Shown here one piece after another: positions 1 through 13,500 of a stretch of 64,000 bases of DNA (position 1 is its first letter; each line of letters begins with the position of its first letter). The DNA is taken from positions 6,407,389-6,471,388 of the forward strand of contig NC_061864.1 in NCBI RefSeq assembly GCF_907164915.1, written 5' to 3'. The notes below the pieces were generated by a model. That model did not search any database and had not been told where the DNA came from. It was given only the letters and a program-made list of their open reading frames with translations. The position numbers and the translations under genes are program-made. This DNA is from Impatiens glandulifera (taxonomy: Eukaryota > Streptophyta > Magnoliopsida > Ericales > Balsaminaceae).

Positions 1-2270
1 AGACTATTCGACTCCATTAAAAAAAATAAAAATAATGAACAATCATTTACTTTTTAATTTTAATATAATAAAAATAAATTTATTTAGAATATAAAATTTA
101 TTTAAATAACTAAACTAATCTAATTGTCGATAAATATTAATTAATTTTATTATACCAACTTCACTTAAAAGATTGAAGATTGTAAGTTTTATTTTTAATT
201 AAAGAAACTGTTTTAAATATGAGAAAAATATTGTACATGAATACTAATTTTTTGTTTTGTTTGAGTTATTGTTGTTGAATCTTATACTTATTAAGTAATT
301 TAATTATTATTTTTATCTATTTCTATATGTATTTAATCATAAAATTTTATTTACACAATTAATATTCATTATTATTACTTAATATATATTTGTTTAATTA
401 GTAAGAAAAAATTAAAATTATTATTATAAATAAATTTTTTTTATTTTTTAATTAAAAAGAACTAACATGACACCTCAAAATCATATAACTCTGTTTCTAT
501 TCAAAACGCTTCGATATTATTATTACAAATACTGGCATGTACCCCATGCATTAATTTGCACGAGTAATGATATAAAAACGAGAAAAAAAATATAGTTAAA
601 ATGTGATAGAATTTTTAATTTACTCTCACATATATATATTCAAATTAACCATAGTTATCGACCTAAGAATACGAATACTTAGAAAATTAAGCAGCATTAT
701 ATATATATTAAATTTAAAGTAGGTTGAATATTCAAAAGAAAATATCATATCAATCTGATATTTAATTTAACTAATTTGTGCAAATATAAAATATTAATAA
801 AGGATAACCTATCAAATAATGTCGGAATTTACATGGATTCACAGTCCAAATAGCAATTCATACTGTAAGATGATCCTAAGTAGAAAATAGATGAGCAACC
901 TAACATTTGGCAGTGCATATTATAATGCAAACTTTTTCTTTTCAATTATTTAAATATATATGGTACTATATATTTTCATTTTAAAAAAATGTAATCTAAT
1001 ATACTAGAAATCTTTTTGTAATGAAGGCATGATTTTCAAAATCTGAGAAGTTTGATTAAGAAAGACTATAAAAAAGAAGGAAAAGGTGATTCTTTAAATC
1101 TGAAGAGTTTGATTAAACAAAGCTTCCAAAAACAACCATAACAGGTGATAAATTGAATAATTTATAGTCTAGTTGAGTTCTTCAATTTGGTATAATATTA
1201 GAACATTTTCTAAGAATTCAAAATTGTACATTTCTACCATTAGAAATGAGTTGGAATATTAATAGTTTATTTACAATATTACTAATCGTTCTAAATAAAA
1301 ATCATGTGTCCGCTGATCAAGATTTATTTATTTTTAAGTCAGAATTGAACCTGAATTTTGTAATTTACTAGGAGAGTTAATTTGTAGTTATTATATTATT
1401 TATTGACTGACATATATAACTAATTAATTTTAGGTTATGATATGGTTTATATTATTTTATTAAAAATGTTAGACATATTTTATTACTCATTAGTTTGCAA
1501 GGCTCTATATATTGCATTTCAAAAAATCCGTTTTCTTGTAGTAATACAAATAGTCAATAACCCGAAGTCTGGGCATGATTGTGAGGATAAATAAATAAAA
1601 AAAAATAAAAAAGAAGTTGATAACCCAATAATTCTGGTTGAAAACAAAAACAATTAATTAATTTATCCGTAAATAACCGGTATGGGAAAATTTTGGTTGA
1701 TTGGCATACATTATTGACACTGATATTTTCTCTACAGTGAAGAAGACATTTGTGGGTCTCATTAAAAAAATACAGGTAACAAATTAATATAATTTATAAA
1801 AATATTATAATAAAATATGTCGGTAAATAATCTGGTTCAATCTAGAACAACGAGCAATATTTAATATTGAACTAATTTTAATATTATTTTATAAAGTATG
1901 TTTTCGCATCAGTCAAGAAAGGTGGATATTCGTGTGTAGACTACCACAATATCAAATATCATTGAATTGAATAATAAGAAAGAAAAAAAAAAGAAAGCCA
2001 AGTTTATTTTTGATTTGTACACATATTTTGTTTTATACACATGTTCTGTTATTACTAGTAGCCTTCTTCCATATAACAGAGAAAAAGCCAAACTTGTTTT
2101 GATTGGTAGGAAAAAGTCAATTTTTTATTATTTCCTACCAATCTTGAATTCTTTATCATTTAATTAACATAAGTAATATTAAATATTCAAATTATTTTAT
2201 AATAATCCACATTATATTAAGAGAGTCAAGATAAAAAGGCAAAATCACATTTTTCAAGGTCGCATCCGGC
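1..2270. other. AT-rich intergenic DNA without a visible gene
   Basis: The stretch is strongly AT-rich, with many homopolymer runs and short TA repeats. The few open frames inside it are short, low in complexity and match no protein I know. I see no RNA gene and no clear transposon ends. Confidence 0.6.
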
Positions 2271-2284
2271 TCTTCATGATTTGC

Positions 2285-2290
2285 CACGTG
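2285..2290. promoter_or_regulatory. G-box (CACGTG) upstream of the oxalate--CoA ligase gene
   Basis: A perfect palindromic CACGTG lies about 215 bases before the start codon, inside the more GC-rich, pyrimidine-rich stretch that looks like the core promoter. A TA-rich run near 2415-2432 could serve as the TATA region. G-boxes bind bZIP and bHLH factors. Actual use here is inferred from position only. Confidence 0.35.
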
Positions 2291-2504
2291 TCTCTCAATC
2301 TAACCGTCCTTCAGTCACCATCAAGGCACTGTATCATTCCTTCCTCTTCTCTTCTCTTCTAGGTTCTTAACGGTGCATGGACATTCATATTCTCTCTCTA
2401 TCTCTATATCTCAATCGCATATATATATATATTCTTAACCCTCTGTAACCAATCTCAAGTTTTATATTCTTCTTTATCGCCTCGATCTCTTCTGATTCAA
2501 AACA

Positions 2505-4476
2505 ATGGCCGATTTGACGATCACCGGATTACTCAAAAGCGTTGCCGCCGAGTTTCCATCTCGTAGGGCGATTTCCGTTCCCGGAAAATTCGATGTTACG
2601 CATTCACAGCTTCAGGAGCTAATTGATCGAGCCGCTTGCCGCCTTGTCGCAGCTGGAGTTAAGCCTGGTGAGGTCGTGGCTCTCACATTTCCGAACACAC
2701 TCGAGGTTCGTTTAGGTTATCGTATTTGATGATGAGAGAATGTTCTTTTCACCAATTGATTGATTGATTGATTGATTGATTAGGTTTTGTTTTGTTTTTT
2801 AAGTCTTATTCTATTGTTTGTTTGCGCCGTACAGCTTGTGATAATGTTTTTGGCTGTAATTCGAGCTCGAGCCACCGCTGCGCCGCTGAATCAGGCTTAC
2901 ACCGCCGAGGAGTTCGAATTTTACTTATCGGATTCAGGATCTAAGCTTCTATTGACAAACAAGGAAGGAAATGAGCCGGCTCAAACTGCAGCGAAGAAGC
3001 TAGAAATTCAACACGTTACCGCTGAATTGCCGCAAATTGACTCGGAAATCGTTCTTTCACAAACGAATTCGAAATCGGAGATTGAATCTGTTTCGGATAT
3101 CGTGAACGACCCCAACGATGTTGCTTTATTCCTTCACACATCAGGAACTACGAGTCGGCCAAAAGGCGTGCCGCTGACTCAGCTCAATTTGGCTTCTTCC
3201 GTGAATAACATCAAATCGGTCTACAAACTCACCGAATCTGACTCCACCGTCATTGTCCTACCCCTGTTCCATGTACATGGATTGATGGCCGGATTGCTTA
3301 GCTCACTGGCTGCCGGAGCCTCCGTAACCTTGCCTGCAGCTGGTAGATTCTCTGCATCGACGTTCTGGCCAGACATGAATAACTATAAAGCGACCTGGTA
3401 CACAGCAGTCCCGACCATACACCAGATCATCCTGGAACGCCATTCCAGCAAACCCGAACCCGTTTACCCAAAGCTCCGGTTCATTCGAAGCTGCAGCGCA
3501 TCTCTAGCCCCGACAATATTGGCGAAGCTGGAGGAGGCGTTTAATGCGCCGGTTCTAGAGGCCTATGCGATGACTGAAGCAACCCACTTAATGTCTTCCA
3601 ACCCGTTGCCCGAAGTTGGCCCGCACAAACCCGGGTCTGTTGGGAAGCCTATAGGTCAAGAGATGGCTATCTTGGACGAGAGTGGCGTTGAACAAGATGC
3701 TGGTAAAAACGGGGAAGTTTGTATTAGGGGACCCAATGTAACAAAAGGATATAAGAACAATCCAGAAGCCAACAAAACTGCATTCGGTTTCGGGTGGTTC
3801 CACACAGGAGATATCGGGTATTTTGATTCGGACGGGTATTTACATCTTGTGGGTCGGATAAAGGAACTTATTAACAGAGGAGGTATTATTATATATATGC
3901 TCTTTCTTTTTAGCTTTAAAAACATAATTCATTTCATTTAGAAGGAGATAATTGATTGAATTGTTGTATTGGTTAAAAATCTGTGGATGCAGGAGAGAAG
4001 ATATCACCAATTGAAGTGGATGCAGTTCTCTTATCTCATCCTGATGTTGCCCAAGCTGTTGCTTTTGGAGTTCCAGATGACAAATATGGGGAAGAGGTAA
4101 CAACAATTACTTACTTACAACTCTTCTTCAAAAGCTGTATCAATTGAGAATAGAATGAATATACCCAAATCATCTCAAAAGACAGTCCTTATGATCGATC
4201 ATACAATGCACATTTAGAATAATTGAAAACTGAATTTCCTTATTTACTTGTGATCAGATCAATTGTGCAATTATTCCAAGAGAAGGTTCAAACATTGATG
4301 AGGAAGAGGTGACAAGATTCTGTAAGAAGAACCTTGCTGCATTCAAGGTTCCGAAGAGGGTATTTATAACTGATTCAGTGCCAAAGACAGCAACAGGAAA
4401 AATTCAAAGGCGTATAGTGGCTGAACATTTCCTTGCTCAGATCTCAACAGCTAAAGTCCCCAAATTTGGAGCCTAA
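2505..4476 (+). CDS. AAE3: Oxalate--CoA ligase (acyl-activating enzyme 3 type)
   Basis: Four exons join in phase: 2505-2705, 2835-3882, 3993-4096 and 4258-4476, giving 523 residues. The protein belongs to the ANL adenylate-forming family. The phosphate-binding motif HTSGTTSRPKG lies at about 168-178, the hinge stretch GYLHLVGRIKELINRGG ends the second exon, and the C-terminal catalytic lysine is K499 in TATGKIQRR. It follows Arabidopsis AAE3 closely along its whole length as I remember that sequence. AAE3 joins oxalate to CoA with ATP and begins the CoA-dependent breakdown of oxalate in the cytosol. The C-terminus KFGA is not a peroxisomal SKL-type signal, which fits a cytosolic enzyme. All splice sites are GT..AG and I see no damage. 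A 4-coumarate--CoA ligase-like label would be the older name for the same family. Confidence 0.95.
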
Positions 4477-5026
4477 ATTATTTTTATTATTATTTCTTTT
4501 TCAATTAGTAGAGTAATTTGGCAAATAAAAGCAAACGTTGTTGCTAGTCATTATCATGTATGCAGTCACTTTGGATTAATTGATAAATTTTGTTTCTATG
4601 TTAAATTTTCTGTATAATTAAATACCTAGGTCATCTACTTCAAAACTCTCACAATTAGTACCTATTTGATGAAATATGGTCCATTCTCACATGGCCCATC
4701 ATATATTGGTCATTTAGTTGTTGTGGATTGGGCTGAAGCCCGGTCTATGGATTTGGATATTTTATATTGTGCAGGTGGTGGATATATAATTTTTTCTGAA
4801 ATTTTTTTGGACTGTACCAGCATTCAATTGGCTGTGCACAAGTTATTTTTCAATAAAATATTTATGTATAAAATAAATAAATAAAATTTACAGACCCTTG
4901 TAGGCAGTGTAATTGAAGACAACAAGATTAGGACACTGGTTTATATGGATTTAAAAATTAAATAATATGTATAAAGATTATGATTTAAAAAATGTGTCAT
5001 ATTAATTATTAGACAAATGATTTTAT

Positions 5027-5153
<127 letters not shown>

Positions 5154-5224
5154 GTTGGGAGTTATCTATTAATGAGTGATGATTTATAATTTTTGCTTAG
5201 TGAAAGTAAATGAGAATCATAATC

Positions 5225-5430
5225 CTGATTTTTGATATTTGAGTTATTTATAAAGAGGAGTGACAAGGGAAGAGAGGGAATGATGTGTCATTACATCACT
5301 TTGCTTAAAAAATTATAAAAGGTGAGGAGAGAGAAGAGAGAGAAATGTTGTTATTTTTTTGACTAATCAAATTGCGTCACATCATTCCCTCCCTCAAATT
5401 CTTTCTCCCGATCATTTCTTATTTATAAAA
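5225..5430. mobile_element. Small foldback (MITE-like) element
   Basis: The left side carries GAGGGAATGATGTGTCA and the right side carries the near reverse complement, TCACATCATTCCCTCCCTC. The ends can therefore pair into a hairpin of roughly 200 bases. There is no open frame, so it would be non-autonomous. A related element lies at about 52.84-53.04 kb, with the same GAGGAGTGA start on its other strand and the same GGGAATGA-CGTG core. The target-site duplication is not certain. Confidence 0.6.
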
Positions 5431-8400
5431 TGTTTATATGTATATAAATTCGATATATAATTATATGTTTCAGAACACCGTTTTATTTAAATTAATATCT
5501 TAATAAAATATTTAAAAATAATATTTTTTATTTTTCGTTTAAAAAAGGGCCAATAAATTTAATTTTTTTTTCTACAATGTAACCCGTCCCTAATCTAGGC
5601 GTCATCTAGCTACCATTTGATAGCCAAATATTGAAGGTTTTATTCGATCTACTTGCTGCATTGGATGCTTCTTGCAGTATAAAACAATAGTAAAAAGTAA
5701 AAAACCAAAAGTACAGTAATAAATGATTTAGTTTGAAATGAAATAAAATTAAAGTGGGTCACTAATATATAAAAAGAGAAATCATCAAGTCTAGCTAGCA
5801 GGTTCACACAAGCTGATCGTATTATCAAAAGATCATTAATGTCAGGGTAAAACACACATTTGTTTAAAATATTTAATTGTCAAAATATTAATATTTGTAT
5901 TTTTGAATTTAAATTATGACCCTCGATTCATTATTGCACAATTACTTTAAATTTATTGGAGAAAATAAATATAGAAATAGAAGTGTTAATTGTATTTTTA
6001 AAGGCCATGATGATGTATGGAGACAATTGGTGGCAGAGTCAATGAAATGTGTCATGTATTTGGCAACATAAAATATGAGAAAGTTGCTTTATGGGGTTCA
6101 TATTTTATTTACTAATTAATGTTTATGATTATATTCCCAAGAACATCATTTAAATGTCAGCTTCTTTTTTTATTTACTTTTCTTTCTAGTAAGCTTATTT
6201 TAATTCTGCATCATTGTAATTACGTGCACTTGTGATACATTGTATATACATTAATACATGTCTCCCACACTCTTATAATTACTTTGTCACATTAAAAAAA
6301 ATATATGTAAACAATTTAATCAGATACTATTTCAAAAATAATTAAATGATCTTAAGCTTGTTTGATGTGAAATTTTTATTAATCTTTGCCTATTTTTTTT
6401 TTAAATGGTCCTTTTTTATTAAGTAATTCAAATAATCAATTAAACTCCTCAAACATATTTATTTATTTTCTATTATTTTAAATATTATTTCATTTCAAAT
6501 AAATCATCATTTACACCAAAACAAAAATAATAAAAAATGACCCAATAAATATTTAGCTTATTTGATTTGATTCAAATAATCCCCTTCAAAAATTAAATAA
6601 CTAAGTAAGTGCCTATAGTTAGAGATAATTTGAATAAATTTATATTATTTAAAAAGATTATTTGGTGTTCATTTTGAAAAATTCTTTTTATTTATAATAA
6701 AAAACTTAAAAAATATTAATATATATATAATGATATATTTAAAATAAAATAATATTTTAATTAATAAATTAAATATGTATCAAAGGAGAGAATGAATAAA
6801 ATAATATTTTTAGTTAGATAAAAAAAATTAAAATTTAAAGAATTAGTCATTTAACACACTAAATTATCCATACTTTGTTTTTTTATATATATAATTTAAT
6901 ACTAAATCAAAAAACCATTAAATAATTTAATTTAAATAATTCATTTTTCCATCAAATACAAATTACAAAAATAACCCGGCCCAAATCAAACTACTTCCAA
7001 TTAACATTTCTATCATGTATCCATAATTCCATATGCTAATTGAATAAATAAGAAAATGATAAATATATAATATCTGTCATATATATTATTATAGTTTTTT
7101 ACTTTCTATGTCTCGTTGCATCCAACCGTTTGCAGCCTTACAAGCTCCAAAATTCAACCATCTTCACCTTTTAATCTTTTCAGGCCTCCTTCCACCACCT
7201 ATGCATGTTTTACTCATCACTAATTAGGACTTTAGGGGATCATATATAATGTCATAAGACCGAGCACGCAGAAGACGGATTCAGGATTTTAGACTTGAAA
7301 AAAATTTAAAGATGGCTTAAAATAATATTCAAAATTTTTTGAAAAAAATACGTATATAAAAGTAAAATTTCACCATTTTTTTTTATAATTAGATAAAATA
7401 AATAATGAATTATATTAAATTTTAAAAAAAAATTAAGAGTAATGTCATATTTCTACCGTAAAAAAAAAAATTATTTTTTTTTTCGGGGTGGACTTCAGCC
7501 CACCCGAGCCCCTACATAGATTCGTCCCTGCGAGCACGGTTAAAATCTCGAGTTAACTTTTAAAATCTTATAATTTTACGATTTTACATTAGGTGAACGA
7601 GTAAAATTTATTTATATTTAAAAATTAAAAAATAAAGTTATTATTTAAAAATTAAAAAATAAAGTTATTATTTATTTAAATTAATTAATTAATATAACTA
7701 ATTTTATAATTATAAATTTTTATAGTGTTATTTATTTATTATTATTTTTTAATTAATTTTATATTAACGTATATAATTTTTTAAAATTGGTTAAGTATAA
7801 AATATTTAATTATATATATATATATAAATAATAATAATATATAGCTATTATTTTTTTAAATTAAACTCTTACGATTTCACGTAAACTCTGAATTTTACGA
7901 GTTTACAAATGGCTGACGATACTACGTAAATTCTCGATTTTGACAAGAAGTCTTGGTCATGACATTGTCGAAATTTCATTTATTTAATTTTTCAAAATTT
8001 AAATTACAAACAAGGCCTTATTAATAATAATAAATCAAACTATCTAGCCAGCCCAACAGAGAGTGAAAATTTGGAAATCTGCATTTGCTGTCTCTGGTTA
8101 ACCTACTACTACTGTTTCATCGATCAAGGATCAGGGTTGGTTTTACTTTATTTAGAGACAGACAGACAACAGACTTTACGGTCGTCATGGATCCAGGACC
8201 ACAACATTTGACCATGCAATTCTACTTTAATTTTTTAACACAAATATATATTATTGATTTACGTGACAGTTTTATTTTATAAATAAATAAATAAATTAAT
8301 TATTAATAAGCCTTGTTTGGATGGATAGATGATGGATGCCAACCAAAAAACAAGTTGAGAGCAGCTCACAATGTACTTAACTGGTTGAATTTTGGATCAC

Positions 8401-8902
8401 AAACGGTCCTACACATGAATCATCAATTCATATGAGCCTGCTTGCCTGCCTGCCTGTCTGGCCCCCCTCCTCCAACTTCACAATTAATTAAATTTTCTGA
8501 GACTTTAATTTGTAATCCAAACCAAAATGTATCCGTTAATACAGGCCCTATCCCACCCCACACCCCCCTTAATTCCTTTTTTCAATACTTCATATTTCAA
8601 TATTTTAGTTTTTGTCACCTTATTGGAGCCGAATGTTAATTACTTAATAAATTCTAAAATAACTGTCATAAATTATTTGAAATCATAATAATAATAATAG
8701 AGTAGAGAGAAGAGAGATGGGTCACGCTTTTCCACTACACGCGTGAATTCGGTCTGCTTTTTCCGGATTCTCGCAACCCAACGCTCTCCTCTTCTCCTTC
8801 TTCATTCATTACCCTTAGCCGGGCCTGCTTTTCTTTGCCTTATTTATATGCTAACTTCTTATTCTTCTTCTTCATCTTCTCCATTACTCTCTCAAGCTAG
8901 CC

Positions 8903-9398
8903 ATGTCTGTAAGTCTCTGTTTCTTTCTTTCTTTCTTTCTCTATTTAATTAAATCTCTAATGGTTATATAATTAAACTTATAACTTGTAGGCAGTGGAGG
9001 TTAGAGTGCCAAACTTGGACTGTGAAGGATGTGCTTCAAAGCTGAGAAAGGCTCTGTATAAGCTAAAAGGAGTGGAGGAGATAGAGATAGATATGGAGAC
9101 TCAGAAGATAACGGTGAGAGGATATGGTTTAGAGGAGAAGAAGGTTTTGAGAGCGATTAAACGGACAGGGAAAGCGGCCGAGCTATGGCCTTACCCGACC
9201 CATCATCATTTCTCTTCCTTTTACAAGTACCCGACACAAATTATTGGACATTACTATGATACGTCCAGGAACGTTGCTCCTTCCAATGTCTACTCTTTTT
9301 TTCATACGCCCTCTGTTTACTCCGTCGCTATTGCTTCTGATGAAGCCGTAGCTTCTATTTTTAGCGACGATAACCCTCATGCTTGCACTATTATGTGA
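8903..9398 (+). CDS. Heavy metal-associated isoprenylated plant protein (HIPP)
   Basis: The start codon sits in a tiny coding exon, 8903-8908 (ATG TCT), followed by a GTAAGT donor. The main exon, 8991-9398, begins GCA GTG GAG. Together they give 137 residues. The main exon has no early ATG of its own, so the upstream micro-exon decides the start. The HMA metal-binding fold fills about residues 4-70, with the motif NLDCEGC and metal-ligand cysteines C13 and C16. The protein ends CTIM, a CaaX box for farnesylation at C134. HIPPs bind transition metals such as Cd, Cu or Zn and attach to membranes or enter the nucleus through the lipid. The conserved tail FFHTPSVYSVA to the CaaX box matches the short HIPP group I recall from Arabidopsis chromosome 3. 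Confidence 0.92.
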
Positions 9399-10530
9399 TT
9401 GATTACTTATCATTTCTCCTTAACAGCCCAATTTTGTTCTTATTATTTCTTATCTGTGTAATGTAAGCTTGCTTTATTTTGTTCACCACATTATTATTAT
9501 TTTATTTTAATATTAAATGCCATTTATCCATATTACTTAAATTCATTTCACAAGATAAAATGACAAATTGGATATTTTAATACGGACTTAAAATCTAGCG
9601 TCAGCCTAAGCCACAGACCCAAACGCACCAAGGCCTCGTTTGATGAAGAATTTTTTGGGATAAAACTCAATTTTTATCTCAAAATCCAAACATTTTATCA
9701 ACCATTAAATCAAATAATTTTATCATTTAAATACCAAAACTACTCTCTAATTTTATCTTCTCTCTCTAAACCATCATTCTCCCACCTACACCATATCTTC
9801 TAAAGTCATTCTAAAGTCAAAGGACAAATTAATCTTCAAATTTTAAAAACTAGTTTTTTCTTAGTTTTAATCAAACAAAGATTTTTGAGATAAAACTCAG
9901 ACAAAATCAAAAAAACTCTTTCCTTGTTTAAGGCCCAAATGAGCTTATGTTATAGCAACCTACCTAGACTGGATTTAGGTATTAGGTAGGCTACATGGGT
10001 GTAATTAACCCAAAAAAAAAGAGAGGGTAAATTAAGTAATTAACCTACCTACCTAGACTAGACTGGATATAAATTATAATTATAAAATTAAGTAAATATA
10101 AATTATAATTATAAAATTAAGTAAAAAGATAAAATATGTGTGTAATTTTAATATTTATATAATATATGTTTTATTTTAATATATAATATTTAAATTTATT
10201 TTAATTATTTAAGTATTATAAATCTAATTATATTGATAAAATATATTAATATTTATTTGAGAATTTTTAATTATTAAAAAATGTGTAATTAATGAGTTTA
10301 AAAATCAGGATTTGAATATTTTTGAAAAATGAATAGAAAATAAGTATATTGAGAAAAAGTAAATAAAAGTTGGATAGATTGACAAAATTTTCAAATTGTA
10401 CGGTGTAACTATTGAATGCCTCTGGGTCATATATCAAGAGAGGAGATGCATATATATATAAACTTGAAAGGATAAAAACATTTCATTTTTTCTTTCTGCT
10501 CAAAAGTGTACTTTGATTATTAACATCCTT
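9399..10530. other. Intergenic AT-rich DNA with a possible small inverted-repeat element
   Basis: No gene is seen. Around 9635-9935 the sequence opens with GCCTCGTTTGATGAAGAATT and closes with a partly complementary stretch rich in AATCAAACAAAG, suggesting a degraded MITE. A short direct duplication of TATAAATTATAATTATAAAATTAAGTA occurs near 10066-10125 (two copies; only this junction is described). The rest is low-complexity AT. Confidence 0.45.
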
Positions 10531-10534
10531 TTAT

Positions 10535-13500
10535 TTGTTAAAATTTATAGGTTATTAAAAGTAGAACCTTTAGGTGTTCATGTTAGTCTTAACAAACTTT
10601 ATGTTTTTGAGAATGTTAGGATCTAGCTTGAAAAACTCCCATTTTATTATCAACAAATTACTCTTACTATATATATTTTTTTATATGAGAACATGCTCGA
10701 TTCAATTTAAGATATAGCTCTTCGAGAAATAATGTGAAAGATAATTGCTTTGTATTTTAGTACAATATTATTGTTACATATTTATCAATTGATTAAGTCC
10801 TTACTTCATTTTGACTTAACTTGCCCTTAATTGGCATCTCATATAGAGCTAGAATATTGTGTCAAACATATTTGATTGCACTTGTTTTACTATGCATAAG
10901 CAGCATAACAATTATCTACCATCTTTTTAGATTGCTTACAATAATTGCATGGAGTTTACATTATTGATTTTTTCAAGAACTTATTTCTAAAATCTGTTTG
11001 AAGGCTTTGAGAACCTATATGTAGAAATGATTTTTGTTTTTTTACCTCTTATCCATTCATTCATTTACAATTATTATTTCTTTAGCTTAATCATCATGTA
11101 TACTTCACTTTTATAGTTTCTATTGTTTCTACTTTATGTTGCCATAAATTGTGAGTTTCTGGCTACTTTTTAATTAGTTGAGTCCTATTTTAAGAAATCT
11201 CAAATTATGAGAAGAAGAGAAAAAATAATATTCTATATTTTTTAAGTCATTTCATATCGATTTGAATTGAACCGATCAAAACAAATCATTCATTTATGAT
11301 GAGAATCTAGAACCTCATAAATTTTAAAGTCGATTTCGATCAAAGTACTTTTGAATGAGATCCTAAATTGTGTAGATAATAGTCAAATATTTAATATCAA
11401 TTTTTATAAAATTTACATTAAATAATAAATTATAATATTCAAATATTTTAATATATAAAACTTATCTTAAATAATCGATTGTAATATTAAAATATTTTAA
11501 TATATAAAATTTACATTAAATAATAGACAATAATATTCAAATATTTTAATATATAAAACTTATCTTAAATAATCGATTGTAATATTAAAATATTTTAATA
11601 TATAAAACTTACCATAAAATAATAGACAATAATATTCAAATATTTTAATAAAATTTTATAAAACTTACCATAAATAATAGATTATAATATTCAAATATTT
11701 TAATATCATTTTTTTTATAAAACTTCCCATAAAAAATAGATATTATAATAAAAGAAATATTAAGAATAACTAATTATTTTAGTAAATAAAAATATTTAGA
11801 TTAATCTTTACGTGTCTATGTACATAGAGATAATTAGATGAATACATTGTCTACTTGTGTGTCCAACCATATTTGTTGTAAAACTTATCATAAATAATAG
11901 ATGGTAATATTCGAATATTTTAATATATAAAACTTACCATAAATAATAGACAATAATATTTAAATATTTTAATATTAAAATTTATAAAACTTACCATAAA
12001 TAATAGATTCTAATATTCAAATATTTTCATATCATTTTTTTAATAAAACTTACCATAAATAATAAATATTATAATAAAAAATATTAAGAATAATTGATTA
12101 TTTTAGTAAATAAAAATATTTAAGTTAATCTATATGTGTCTATATATAGAGATAATGAGATGAATACATTGTCTATTTGTGCGTCCGCCTCTCTACTATA
12201 TTTCTTGCTTACCTTCAAAGGTTGAATATCTTTTTAAGAGAAAAGGTAAATAATATTTACTAACACACAAATAATATGAATCTATTTACTAACACATGAA
12301 TAATATGAATCTCTAACTTAGTATTAGAATAATTGATAATAGTTTTTGTTAAGAGTTATTGTTTCGACGTTAATTATTGAACTAATTACGAGGTACTGTT
12401 TTTGCGGTTAACAGTTGAAGTTGCGAGCGAGTTGTCGCTTTTGTGATAATGGTTTCTTACGAGATATTGCTTTTCCGATAATAGTTATTTTACGAGTTAT
12501 CACTTAGGTGATAACGACTCCATAATCTGACTAATTAGAGATTATTATGAAATATTTTGATATATTGAAAGAAATAATTGATATATGTATGTTTTTTTAA
12601 TACTGTAAAATTTTATTTGACTTTGTTAGTTAAATTGTTTATGTTATTTACTCAACGTGTTAAGCTCATTCATTCATAATGGCTTATTTTCAGATGAAGA
12701 CTTTGTTGATTAATTAAGAATGAAAAATAAGACACAATGTGAAGCAGTGACGGTAATATATGTTGAGACTATATATAACTAATACTCATAATTCTTTTAA
12801 ATTATTACATTGACTGATTATGTTAGTTTGAACACATCTTTAATAATAGTTTGTTTTGCCTAGAATATTCTTAGTTATTTAGTTAGTAATGTTTGACCGT
12901 TGTCACGTCTCATTATAAATTGAGTTAGGTACGTTACAACATATTTTTACGCAACAACATATTTTTACGCAAGACATATTGTTAATTCGCATGATGATGT
13001 AATTAGATGAGCTTACATTAAAATTAGGTCATACCTACATTGTCGGAGTATTCCGAGATCTGGAAAATAACATCGTCGATTTTAATACTATTAGCTTACA
13101 AAATTGACATGATTGAAGTGGTTTATCATCAAAGGATATTTGTTTTTATTGATATCTCTTTGAATTAGACAATTCTCAACAATATGTCTTCATGGTTCAA
13201 AAGTTTAAAACATGTTAATGATGGAAGTAATTGTGTATTTTGTCTCAAGAGGGGCTCTAGTGCACAATAAATTTCAAATTTTGTTGTTGTTGATTTGATG
13301 AATGTAACTCAACATATAGTTAGTTATTAATCGAGAATCTTTTAAGCAAATTCAAAAGAATCGATTAAGGTTTGTAGCACAATTGAAAGTGTTTGCTGGT
13401 TAAATTTGCTAACATGTAGATTAAGAGGTTATTTTGAATATTTAAATTCTCAAACCGTGTTAATTTTATTGAGATGTTACAATTTTTTTAAAAAATGAAA

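Noticed and set aside
2787..2834. An ATG-started open frame running into the main ligase exon
   Set aside because: Its first 16 codons are intronic; exon 1 ends at 2705 and the CAG acceptor at 2832-2834 gives the conserved LVIMFLAV join.
8743..8952. Open frame of 69 codons upstream of the HIPP exon
   Set aside because: It reads through the leader and a CT-rich tract and crosses the GTAAGT donor used by the micro-exon.
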